Shown: piece by piece, positions 23,976 to 64,000 of the stretch | Layout of the letters: the number at the start of each line of letters is the position of its first letter | How positions within the stretch are numbered: the first letter of the stretch is position 1 | Assembly (NCBI GenBank): GCA_030141605.1 | Contig: JAQGDQ010000205.1 | Span: 250,001 to 314,000 of the forward strand | Length of the DNA stretch: 64,000 nucleotides | Source of the DNA: Tubiluchus corallicola | Lineage: Eukaryota > Priapulida > Priapulimorpha > Priapulimorphida > Tubiluchidae | Direction of reading: 5' to 3' | The notes under the pieces: model-generated | The model's database searches: none | Told to the model about the DNA's origin: nothing | The model's input: only the letters and a program-made list of their open reading frames with translations | Translations under genes and position numbers: made by a program

Positions 23976-25572
23976 GACATCATAATACTTACCTCTTTAT
24001 TTATTTAATTATACATATTGGTTACATTTGACCATAATACGTATTTAATCACAAATATTTGCACAGTCTTATTCAACTTCTACTTCACTGCAAGTCACTT
24101 GGTTGCTCCATCACATACTGGGATCTCTTAGGGCAGAATTAACTACCACAAGCTTCTCGTGATGCGCGTGTTAATTGGCTCAGGATGTATCTTTGTATCA
24201 TTATAGATCGAAAACTGCCACGAATGATGTTTATCCCATTAGAGTTATTCCCGAGGCATGGCCACTTTTCATATAGGCGTATCCATCACAAACATATAAA
24301 CTGCGCAACTCCAATATCTGATCTGCCTTGACATGATTCACAAACTACAAATATTTTTGCAAAGTTAAATTAGTTCCTCTCGTAAATATCATTTGTCAAC
24401 CACACGGGTTTATGATATTGAAAAGGTTCACTTCTTGGTCCCGCATAGTTTGTCTACGGCATGAGGCAAAATGACGTCATATAGAGCAGCTAATTAGCCG
24501 CTGCTTTATGTATTAGCGACTTATTTATAATAGAACCATAAATAACTGAAGCTATCGAATAAGAAGAAATTTCAGCAGAAATGATCAGCATGCTTGCGTG
24601 GTTTTCGCGTATGTTACATAACGCATTCAAAAATTGCAAAATTTGCTGAATTAAACCAGGCTAATTTGACTGTTTGTAGTCGTGGTAAAACACTTTAGAA
24701 ATGTCTACGATTCTGTGTCGCCGAATACGTGTGCAGATGACACGTGGCTCGAATTTTTGTATTTTTGTCCTCCCGTTTTTTCCAAATCTGCGTTATAATT
24801 TTAATCAGGAGACTGAAAGCCAGAATACTTTTCTCAAAACAGGAGCTAGTTGCTGTGGATAAATGCGACAGGATTAAAACGTTAATTATATTCGATTATA
24901 ATTGTTTATTCAAACTTGTAGCACACTGCGCACGTAGTTTTTACGATTACACGACAATATAAAATAAAATAAATAATTAAATTCAAATTTTAATTAAAAT
25001 GATGAAACCCGTACGAAAATGTTTTTATTGAAACACAAGGTTGCTGATGGAATAAATGTACCTTTATATCGGAATGTTCTAACTTTTGGTAATATAAACT
25101 GATATATTATCAGAGATAATCTAAAATGAGTCCAAAATTGTCTGGACCCTAAATCATGTTTTTAAATAGTCTGATCCAATCCTATAATAAATTATATTTA
25201 AACATAAGGTGTCTGATCCACATTTACATTTGTTTCAACAGAGTAAATAAACAGGGATGAGGGACTGAATGGTTTAGACCACTCAGATACATTTCTCGCT
25301 GCCGTCCCTCGTGCATTAAATAACCAAGCTAGGCTTTGCTTAAGTTCCGGTCACTAATTTCAGTTATGGCCAATCGTCCAATCATTGTAAAATGCTGCTA
25401 ACTTGTGGTAGCGTTTTGCAATTTTGTGACATTTGGTACAATGTATCTATTTAGTGCTCACCCATCTGGAATGAAGTTTCATGTGCTCTAGTGGTGTTAT
25501 AATTTGTTTCAACATAATAATTTCATACAGTACAATTACATTGCTTCATATCATGACCAGCCTGTTTTAATA

Positions 25573-25593
25573 CCCCCCCCCCCCCCCCCCCCC
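25573..25593. repeat. Poly-C run (21 C)
   Basis: Uninterrupted run of 21 cytosines, unusually long for AT-rich DNA. No gene is nearby. Confidence 0.95.
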
Positions 25594-25649
25594 AGTAGCA
25601 GTAGGCACTGTAAAATAACTATCCGCAAAATGGAAATCGAGCACGGAAT

Positions 25650-27460
25650 ACTATCATGGCCGGTGCTAGGGAGCGCGGGGCCCAATTAGAAAATCGTTAG
25701 TGGGACCTTGTACCCTACAAAAACTGAAGATTGAATTTCTATGCTTCATGTCAGTCTCAACTAAAAAGCATTGAGGACTTAAGGCTCCACCATTAGCCTC
25801 AATTATATACTAAGAATTGAAAGCCCATATGAAAGTTTTAATGTTCAGTTGCAAGCATTGATAATTACTGACCTGCTGTTTGTGGCCTACTGACCTACTA
25901 GGTTTTCTTATTCAAGAAATCTTTCAAAATCATTTCAAAGTCAATGGTTTTTGTAACGTTCATTTTCTACAAATAGTATCGCCAAATTATTTTGATTCTT
26001 GTGAAACTGTTAATCTAGGTTGAGGGTTTGAATATCGTCCACAAATTGGTAAAATTAAAATCCAATCCATGACAATCTAACTAAGAATAGGGTTCGCCAA
26101 TTACTTTTTTTAAAGGTAAATGACGGCGATAAACTGAAATTTCACGCAAATAAACGATCAGCAAAAACATATTGAAACATGGATAGGAGGACAGACTGAA
26201 TAGTTTCACTTTTTCACAATATCAAGAAACTTCGTGCACACTGGAGACAGTCATTAATTCATCATAGCGTCCTCAGCTTGAGTGTGTACACGGAGCCCCT
26301 CTTGGCGTGGGGCCCATTTTGAACAGATCTGTATAACTGGCTTAAAACCAAACCTGAATAAAATTTTTCGACGACATTATTATGCCATGCACTGAGCTGT
26401 CTTGCAAATTACTTATAGAGCCAAACTTATACAAAAGTTCAGATTTTCAATGTTCATGTCTCGACCAAAGACCCTTACAATGTCCTTACGTAGTTTTTCA
26501 ATAATTTCTATTTCTGCTTTATGAAATTTTGTTGCATTTTTTTCGTATTTTTGAGAAATGTTAACAAACGAAGTTGTAGCTTGTAACGAAATGAGAAACT
26601 ACGCGTTGTAATTTGTAACTAAACGTAAAATGTTCTTAAACATAAACATTTATTGGTTTGTGCAAAAATATAAAATAAAAAAACTATAGAAAATTGTGCT
26701 GTCACAGATAAAATTGCGTCTTTTTTATATTAGATTTAATATTCTATGGAGAAGTTTTAGTTTTTGTTCTGCTGGTGTCAAATGTGTTCTGTTTGAAACT
26801 TATTGTTCAAATTTTTACTGTTCCAACCTCTGATCACTTTTAATGTTGGTAGTATTAGGAAATTAAAAGCGGCCTGCTATTTTGCATTAACGAAGTTTTT
26901 TGTTTACCACAGCATCTAGAATATGTGCCGAAAATGGCTGTAGTCATTTTAAAGTCATTTTACGCAAAAATACTTATAGCGTTCGTAGCAGAGTTTTAAA
27001 TTCAAGCAGGAAGTCATACGTAGTTTTATTCTTAATCTGATGTCATTTTCACTTCGAATATTTTTGCCCATTGGGAATCTGCACGTACTAAGTATTTTTT
27101 ACATATTTAGCTTACTACCAATTATCTGTTCTCTATGTAAATAGTAATTTTATTTGACTTGTAGTAATACTTTTAATTGTGATTTTTAACTAAGTTTTGT
27201 TTATTATTCTTTGGTACTTTTTGTGTACTGAAATAAACGTAAAATATATAAGTAATAAATAAATAATAAACTATTTGTTCTCTTAACCATAGACTTTGCG
27301 TAAATGATTGTGGTTTATTCAAAGCTTTCTGTATTGACTCATTTCTGATGTTCACGTGGAGACCCCGGAAACAGAAGTAAACTTTTGTAAAGCACGTGAA
27401 ACGTGTTTCCGGTATTTTGCTTTTTACAGGTAGCGATCAGGAGCACATTTGGGTGTTTCT
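25650..27460. other. Intergenic; possible decayed transposon ends
   Basis: GAGCGCGGGGCCCAATT at about 25670 and GGCGTGGGGCCCATTTTG at about 26305 are GC-rich islands resembling the ends of decayed hAT-type elements. I could not pair them convincingly. The rest shows no gene. Confidence 0.3.
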
Positions 27461-27462
27461 GG

Positions 27463-27513
27463 AGAAACATCAATACTTGTGCCATGGAGAAACATCAATA
27501 CTTGTGCCATGTT
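27463..27513. repeat. 25-bp unit duplicated in tandem
   Basis: GGAGAAACATCAATACTTGT followed by GCCAT occurs twice without spacer. No coding meaning seen. Confidence 0.9.
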
Positions 27514-27690
27514 ACGTACGGAAGAAACCATTGATTTCACAACAATTAAAAATCAGAATCAAAGCGACCCTCACTTAATGAACGATATCATTTTGTTGTA
27601 TATGAAGTTGCTCAACTTCGTCAACAGAATAATTTACATATAATTGTCTGTAAATCGCTGTCATGTTTCACAAACCTGTGTTTACTTGAC

Positions 27691-28119
27691 GAGTAAGCAG
27701 AAAAATTTAGTCAGTAAGACGATATTTTTTACTGTTTGAGTGGACAGACCAAAGTGTTTCAGTAAATTGTGTCTGCCTGTTGAGTAAGCAAAAAAATTTA
27801 GTCACTAAGACGTTGTTTTTTACTGTTTGAGTGAAAAAATCAAAGTGTTTTAGTAAGCTGCGTTTGCTTTTTGAGTAAGGAGAAAAATTTAGTCAGTAAG
27901 ACGATGTTTTTTACTGTTTGGGTGGACAGACCAAAGTGTTTCAGTAAATTGTCTGCCTGTTTGAGTAAGCAGAAAAATTTAGTCACTAAGACGATGTTTT
28001 TTTAATGTTTGAGTGAAAAGATTAAAGTGCTTTAGTAAGCTGCGTTTGCTTCTTGAGTAAGCAGAAAAATTTAGTCAGTAAGACGATGTTTTTATTGTTC
28101 GGGTGAATAGACCAATTTT
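27691..28119. repeat. 91-bp satellite array with dimeric higher order
   Basis: Five units start at 27691, 27782, 27873, 27963 and 28055 (GAGTAAGCAGAAAAATTTAG). Units 1, 3 and 5 carry TCAGTAAGACGAT and G(G/A)GTG(G/A)A(C/T)AGACC. Units 2 and 4 carry TCACTAAGACG and GAGTGAAAA(A/G)AT, then AGTAAGCTGCGTTTGCTT. The array is therefore built from an A-B dimer of about 182 bp. It ends about 285 bp upstream of the PAN/galectin-like start codon. Confidence 0.92.
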
Positions 28120-28404
28120 TGTTACATTATTGCCCAGGCTTTGATTGATTCAAATTTCAATTCGTTTACTTTTAAAAGATGAAAATGGCGTGAAGAAAGC
28201 GAAGGATGCTTGAAAAGCGATTACCAGCAGTTACCACGCTTCACTGATTTTTAGGCCATGCAAAACGTTCAGTTAAACCCTGAAGCTCATGAAGCATGAC
28301 AAGCGCTGGTGACCGCTCGTCTATTTTCGCTGACGTCATTGATGCATTCCGAGCTTGATTCACAAATCAATTTACTTTGTTTAACCAAGATGTTTTTTTC
28401 AGCC

Positions 28405-30182
28405 ATGACTCGACTCAGATACTACGAGCTGATACCTTTGTATTGTTTGCTCTTAACAACGGCAGGTTTGTACACCATTAACGAGTACTCGTGGATAGAT
28501 AACTACGGTTGCGTGGTGGTGCCATCTAGTGCCGTTCCCATGAATCTAAGTGCATTGCGATGCGCGCACGCTTGTTCTACTGACATCAGTTGCAATAGTA
28601 TCAATTACAATGCCCAGGACAAGCGGTGTGAACTTGTAAATGAGGAGCGAGGTTCAAGCGCCTATCTCATTGCCCTCAAACATCGCCCTGGCTGGTATAG
28701 CTTAAACACAGACGCATCTGATAAGTATTGGGTATGTAATGGGTTGAATTTCATATAATTACGACTGAAAGTAGCATAGGCCTAATTATTACACCAACTT
28801 TTGCAAAAAAGTGAATCTTGAACTAGGACTGTTTAAGCTTATAATATTATTCTATATTTTTAGTATGAAGACCCGCCGACAAAGAATATTGTTCCGATAG
28901 ATGGTAGCAGCATCGTCGGAAAAACATTTTATTTCGAGTTGGAGATCAAGCCGGGTACAACATCTAGGTAATCTTAAAAAATAAAGCCTCCTGCTTTCCC
29001 TTTCTATGGAAGTTAGTTTCAGTTATCCGTGCATCTAAGGACGGCAATTAAAGCATCATATCTCTCGAATTAATGTCCGGCTACCAATCATTAGTTATAC
29101 AATAAAATCTTTCAAGCTAGACTATTACAAAACAAGCATTGATTATACTCTTTTGGGGCAATAATAATATTCTTGTCGACGCGCACGCAGTGTGGTGTTT
29201 TCATTTTTGGGTCTCACGATTCACTACTGATGCCTTTTTTCACTGGGTGCTCTCAGAGTTTTTCTCTGTTAATAGTAATTGCCAATAGTGCTCTTTCCAT
29301 AATACTGCTTCTCATATTTTAGCTGGGACATTACTAGTTGTAAGATAACTGCTTAGAAGACCAGATTTCTTCAGTTTTTATGAAACTGTTTTACCAAAAA
29401 AGTGACTCCTGTTAACTACAATCTCACCAAATCTTATTTTCAAGCAGAAAATCAGCAGATATCACATTAAAAGAAATTTTGCTTAAGAATTTATCTGTAT
29501 CTTCATTTTCTAGCCGTAGCCTTTAATTGTCTTAAATGATCACTGACCGTGATTACAAAGCTACTGGTCAGTTAAGGTAAGCAAAGCCCACAGCTAGAAA
29601 GCCGTATGTAAAAATGACCGCTAAGAGATTGTGGAAGACTCACCAATAGATACTTATTAGATATAATGGTCAATACTTTCTACGTGGCAAAACTTGTTTG
29701 CTTTTCATTGCAGAACTCAAGTAAATTTCAAAGACTCTAATGGAAAGGTTGTATTTGATATGGGAACTAGGTACGACGTTAACCCACCAAATTTCCAGAT
29801 GGCGGCGCAAGAGGTGGGTTCCACGAAATGGGTGACCACGCAACGATGTGACAATCACTCTGTCACTCCCCCAGAACTAGGTAAACACCTCATGGAGGTT
29901 GATGTGCACAGCACACACTTCACGGTAAGAACTATATAACGTATAGCAGTTATTCCCTTGGCGTTGTGAATTAACCTGGATGCATACTTGCATTTGCATT
30001 TTGTCAGCATCTTCAATGGAGAGCAATTATTCCAAATACCGTGTGGTTTTTTTAAATTTTTTTTACTTTAGGTTACGATCAATAAGGCGTTCTGCCATAA
30101 CTACACTCACGTTCATCCTCCTGATGTTATTACCACAATGACGATGTCCAAATGTATGATATATCGATGGTGTGCTGTGTAG
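28405..30182 (+). CDS. Secreted PAN/apple-like and galectin-like protein
   Basis: Four exons: 28405-28731, 28864-28967, 29714-29924, 30072-30182. All introns are GT-AG and the joined length is 753 nt (250 aa plus stop). I chose the Met at 28405 because it opens a signal peptide (MTRLRYYELIPLYCLLLTTA); an upstream in-frame ATG at 28309 would bury that segment. Residues about 25-105 look like a PAN/apple domain: cysteines in CVVVPSS, CAHACSTDISCNSINYN and CELV. Residues about 125-245 have the strand pattern of a galectin fold: GKTFYFELEIKP, VNFKDSNGKVVFDMGTRY, HLMEVDVHSTHFTVTINKAF, then YTHVHPPDVITTMTM, which lines up with the F-V-x-x-NG...Y-x-HR...I-x-x-L pattern. The usual galectin sugar-binding H-N-R and WG-E residues are not evident, so carbohydrate binding is uncertain. 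It is probably extracellular. The galectin assignment is by eye. Confidence 0.82.
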
Positions 30183-31820
30183 AGATACTGAGATTTTGAT
30201 AAAAAAATGTCATCCACAACCTCTCGCAGCAAACACATGGACGTTGAACGGCTGCAGTTGTACCTTAATAGTTTAAATGCACCTGTTTTGTAAAAAAAAT
30301 CATTGAAGCACTTTTTAGCAGGTTTAGCTGTTTTATGTTGTGAAGTTATTGAATGTGAATTTACCTAATAATGCACACCATGCTCTTCATGCATGATAAA
30401 ACGAAACTGGTGTAGTTTGCAACATGCAGCGACTGATGAAGAACAAACGCAAATTTCTATGTTCCTATGGAACGTAAAAACATATTCTTCTGGAGTTCTA
30501 ATCCAAATTTGGCTTATCTTTCTATAAAAAATGTGTATTTGATCTTGAACATTGAACCTGTTTTATTTAGGCTTCACGAATTTTAAATTCTAATTATGGC
30601 CGTAACTTCAACTCATTTTTACAGCAGGTGTCTACGATAATATATACTGTCTGTGTGTCAACTATGTGCAACGGTGTTAATCAGAGATTACTAAAGCACA
30701 AAAAGCAGGATTGGTGTTCTGTTATTGTTCTTTCTTGTCTGGCTGAATTAGGTTACATTATGTGCAAAGTTACACCAGTATATAGCATCACACACAAAGA
30801 AAAATCTCGCCTTGTGTTGCTGTTGAAAAACAAAACTGTAATTAAGCTGTTTTCCTAATTTTAGTTTGTTTAAGTTCCATCTTACTACATTTTCTGCTTG
30901 TTGTGTGAATCTGTAGGCTGCCTTCTACATCTTAATTACCTAATTAGCCAGTAAACCAGAAACTGTGAATCTAAAAATGAACAAAACATGCAATAATATT
31001 GACATCTATCACAACAGACATCTATTGAGAATATCTAAGGCAACTGGTGAAAAAAATTATGAAGCAAAGCCGACTTATGACTAGAACACAGTCTTTGGAA
31101 ACCCCAGCCAACTATCTACCGCATCAATAATTTCATTTTTTAAGCTATACCCGAAATTGCAAATGCACCAAATGAAAAATGAAAATGGAAAAACAACAAC
31201 GAGGTAACAAAACTGTCCATTTCAACTTAGTCAAAGATCCAATATATTTCACCGCCGTTGCCGTATTCATACACTGTTCATTTCTTTTAGCAGTGTATAC
31301 ACAAGGCAAATCGGAGGGAGTTTGGGCTCGATATATTGTGGTATCGATACATTTCTGGGCATAGGTGTTATATACTTTTGTTCAGTCTTACATGTACTTA
31401 ATTAGAAATCGGAGTTCCGTTTTCACGTAAGTTTCACAACATTTTGCAGAACCATTCTTTCAAGAAAGAACGAGGAGACATACGCTGACGTTAACGTACT
31501 TCTAACACGCATGCAACGGCCCAACGACAACAAAGATTGTCACGTGATCAGCCTTTTTCATTTGGCTAGAATGACGTACTGGTAGGCCCTATGTTCATAT
31601 ATGAGCGTTCACTAAAAGGCAGCTTATGGATTTGCCCTGATTGAAAAATCATTTTGACATACAATTGGTGCTGCCTTGTTCTTCTGTTGAATGAAAAGCA
31701 TTAACATTAATGAACCGCTTCCTTTTGTTTTCATTAATAAGTGAATGCGAACACAATTTCATAACCAGTAAGTATGCGGATGTTCTGCATGGATACATGC
31801 ATATCTAATCGATTACCATT
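30183..31820. other. Intergenic, no gene seen
   Basis: AT-rich with no supported exon. The open frame at 30628-30858 has no splice-site support or recognisable similarity. Confidence 0.45.
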
Positions 31821-31978
31821 AATAAAATCAAAGCAGAAAAAAGTAGAAAAAACCACAGGAAAAAGTCACATATAATTTCGGCTAGGGTTAGCGTTTGGGT
31901 TAGAGGTTAGGATTGGAGTTAGAGTTATAACCTTTTTCCTGTGCCTTTTTTCCTGTGACTTCTTACTGCAACTTTATT
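31821..31978. mobile_element. Palindromic element with GGTTAG-like core
   Basis: Arms of about 50 bp are imperfect inverted repeats: AATAAA at the left tip, CACAGGAAAAAGTCACATATAA at its inner end, and TTATAACCTTTTTCCTGTG through TTTATT on the right. The core (about 31880-31925) is a degenerate GGTTAG array (CTAGGGTTAGCGTTTGGGTT). It has the same architecture and size as the element at 10855-11010 although the arms differ in sequence. Confidence 0.7.
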
Positions 31979-32570
31979 ACCTGGATTCGTTTCTCATGCA
32001 TGTTAGAAAACAGATTAATAATCTCTTTCAGGAAACTGTTTTGTGATGTAAGAGGCTTTAATTTCTGTACTAACTAAAAAAATCCTTATTTTTCGCAAAT
32101 GTTAAACATGCGTGAAGACGTCGTACTTATTGAGCTAATACCTCTTATTATGACACTCCTGCATATTACGTTAATTAATCGATTCTTCCAACGTAAGAGT
32201 TTTGCTCAGCAAAAGTTTACACGGCACTTAGTAGTTCTACAGGTGCAACATCGATAATAACTATAACTTACAACGGAATTATTATCATAAAGTCCTACTC
32301 CTGTGCGCCTTTCTTTCTGTCAACGAATACTGATTATTCGTACGTCATAATTGTAGCTTAAGGTAGTTCTGAAATCTGTGTAAAAGCCTGAATGAATGTT
32401 GCAGCGTAAAGTGATTAAAAAAGCACCATAGTTATAACTCAGGCCTACTTGACATACTAAAGTAGGCCTGTTTTTAGCCTAACGTTATACTTAAAGTTGA
32501 TAGACTTGTTGAAAACGATAAGACTATTCACGGATCTTCTAGAGTGCAGCTGTAGAACCTCTAAGTTTTC

Positions 32571-38578
<6,008 letters not shown>

Positions 38579-38646
38579 GTTGCTAATTAACAAAGATGAG
38601 CACAAGAATTTGAAAGAAGAACCTTGTAAGCAGGTTAGATAACAAG

Positions 38647-38703
38647 TTTAATATCCTGCTTGCCTGCACTCAGGGGCGTGGCTAAGCTATGATGTCGACC
38701 AAT
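38647..38703 (-). promoter_or_regulatory. Possible promoter of the galaxin-like gene
   Basis: Reading away from the start codon at 38578 on the minus strand there is a TATTAAA (38647-38653), a GC/CACC-type box in GGGGCGTGG (38673-38681), and a CCAAT (plus strand, 38699-38703). The order and spacing suit a TATA-type promoter about 70-125 bases upstream of the ATG. All three are short motifs that could occur by chance. Confidence 0.35.
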
Positions 38704-39274
38704 GAGAGTAACTCAAACATGTTCAGTAAGTGAGGGAGTTCAAATTACTTTGGTGTTTATTATTTTTTAATTTTGCTTTATTAGCCATCTACTGTTAGTT
38801 CTAATTGTAAATGAGATTATTTTCAAATTTATTGTTTTGATTTTGGTGACTATCTTCCCCCATCAGTAAAAACAGCGTGGATCCGGTTCTAGTTCCGGCA
38901 GCTGGTCGTGGGATCACTGCTGGAGGCTCTGAAAAGAACCTCTGTGCACAATACCGATGAGTAAACCTTGCTGTGGGTGTCGAGGTTAGCGTCGGTTTTT
39001 TACTTTTAGTATTCATTGTCTGGAAGTTGAAAATTAAATGTTGAAAGTGTCTTGTGTTCTACCAAAATTTATTTAGAAGGAAAGTAAATATTTGAAAATG
39101 TATAGACTAATAATAAAGCTAAAATTCACAGCACTGACGTACAGCTACAGTATCACACTTGTAGCTTTGTCTAGCACTACCAGCAGAAATCAATTACATT
39201 ATGTCGCTTTTTGTTAATTGTTCACTTTTTTTGTAACTTCAAACTACTGCAGCGCCTCCTGTCCTTATAAGAAA

Positions 39275-39465
39275 ATTGCAGTTCAATTCAGTTCAGCGCA
39301 GTCCAGTTTATTTCAGATCAGCTCAGTTCAGTTGTTCAATTCAGATCAGTTCAGTTCACTTCAGTTTTGTTCGACTCGGTTTTGTTTGATTCAGTTCATA
39401 CAGTTCAGATCCGTTTATTTGTTGAATTCTGGTCAGTTAAGTTTAATTCAATTCCCTCAGGAAAG
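39275..39465. repeat. Degenerate TTCAG pentanucleotide repeat
   Basis: Roughly 190 bases of TTCAG/GTTCA units with many substitutions (CAGTTCAGCGCAGTCCAG, TCAGATCAGTTCAGTTCAC). An old decayed microsatellite in the gap between the galaxin-like and astacin genes. Confidence 0.85.
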
Positions 39466-40279
39466 TCATACGATTTACTAATTGTGCTGGTGGCTCCATC
39501 TCAAGATATTTTTGTAAGAATACTAGTATTGTAGCACATCCAACATACACGTATTCGTAGTTTTTAAGTAAGGCAATTATACTAAAGTATATGAACATCT
39601 AAGATTTTGCGGTTCTACAGTCTACACCGTTTGCGTGTGTTTTGGCAAGGTCGAGTGCAAAGCCTTTCAGAAAACTGACCTTTGACATTGAGTCACCCAC
39701 AAAAGGTCACCTACCAGAGTTTTCCCCCATTAAATTTTGATACTGTGAATTATCCAAGTTTGGCTGCTCAACAGTTCATGTTTTTGAGACGTAAACGTCT
39801 TGCAATTGTATGTTCACGGACTGACTCATTACCCGACCCACTCGTAAGGCTGTTGAAAAGCCAATATTAAAAGCCAGTTACACTGCACTAGATTATGCGC
39901 TGGAGGCAAATATGATTTAAATTGTCACATGCATTCTACAGAAGTCCATAAACTATTAACTACCAAAACTATAGTTATCTTAAGCAAATAAATAATCTGC
40001 TTGAAACTTATTTGATCATAATCGTAAGTCACATACATTCGTAAATACATGTTCAAAGTTTCATGTAAATGTATAAAAACTATTTAATTAAGATCATGAT
40101 GACAATGATTGCATGATATAATTTATAGCTATTGCACATATTCACGTTGTTTAGGTCATTTAGCTTTCATAATTATGAACCCATTCATGTATGATTCACA
40201 TAAGGCCTAATCATTTAGAACAAATTAGAACTGAAATGTTAACATTTCAGACTTGAGATTCTGCTTATTTTTCTTTAAC
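39466..40279. other. Gap downstream of astacin gene
   Basis: Contains the presumed 3' UTR of the minus-strand astacin gene. No other feature was supported. Confidence 0.5.
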
Positions 40280-63547
<23,268 letters not shown>

Positions 63548-63700
63548 CTAAAATTATGGAGTGGCATTTTACATACTGTTGAATGGCTGACTGAATAACA
63601 ATGAATATATATGTAAAGGACAAAACAGAACTTCAATAAACTTGTGTTGTAAATTCACAACATTTGTAACACTAGCTACACAGGCAATGGTACAACAAAA

Positions 63701-64000
<300 letters not shown>

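Noticed and set aside
27691-28119. CRISPR-like repeat array
   Set aside because: Units are contiguous 91-bp satellites without unique spacers, in an animal genome.

Overview
This is a stretch of an animal (metazoan) nuclear genome: AT-rich, with long GT-AG introns, dispersed transposon remnants and many microsatellites. There are no bacterial operons. The gene content (RP2, an astacin with EGF, CUB and TSP1 domains, a galaxin-like secreted protein, a rhodopsin-type GPCR) and the CR1/L2-like LINE remains suggest an aquatic invertebrate. A sponge, cnidarian or tunicate would all fit, and I cannot choose between them from this window.

Layout. 1-1763: intergenic, with a possible polyadenylation signal of an upstream gene. 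1764-16338 (+): a complete nine-exon RP2 (XRP2) gene coding for 358 aa; its introns hold several short inverted-repeat elements. 16339-21612: intergenic, with a SINE-like copy and a second copy of an RP2-intron MITE. 21613-22100 (-): a likely terminal coding exon of an unrecognised gene. 22101-28404: intergenic repeats, including a tRNA-derived SINE and a 91-bp satellite array. 28405-30182 (+): a four-exon secreted protein with a PAN/apple-like domain followed by a galectin-like beta-sandwich. 32571-38578 (-): a six-exon secreted protein with acidic amphipathic helices and a C-terminal galaxin-like double-cysteine domain. 40280-63547 (-): twelve exons of an astacin metalloprotease with EGF, CUB and TSP1 domains; its 5' end lies beyond the window. 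50146-51183 (+): an intronless GPCR inside an 10.9-kb intron of the astacin gene, on the opposite strand.

I rebuilt all multi-exon models by hand from splice sites, reading-frame phase and protein-family similarity. In each one the joined length is an exact multiple of three and no internal stop occurs. Three of the five protein-coding genes are secreted or extracellular-matrix type, one is a membrane receptor, and RP2 is a lipid-anchored ARL3 GTPase-activating protein. I see no evidence that they act in one pathway.

The most unusual structure is in the repeats. Three separate palindromic elements of about 156-160 bp each have a tandem-repeat core: two with degenerate TTAGGG and one with TG. 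There is also a TTAA-flanked (piggyBac-type) MITE sitting inside a tandem copy of the 3' end of RP2 exon 8.
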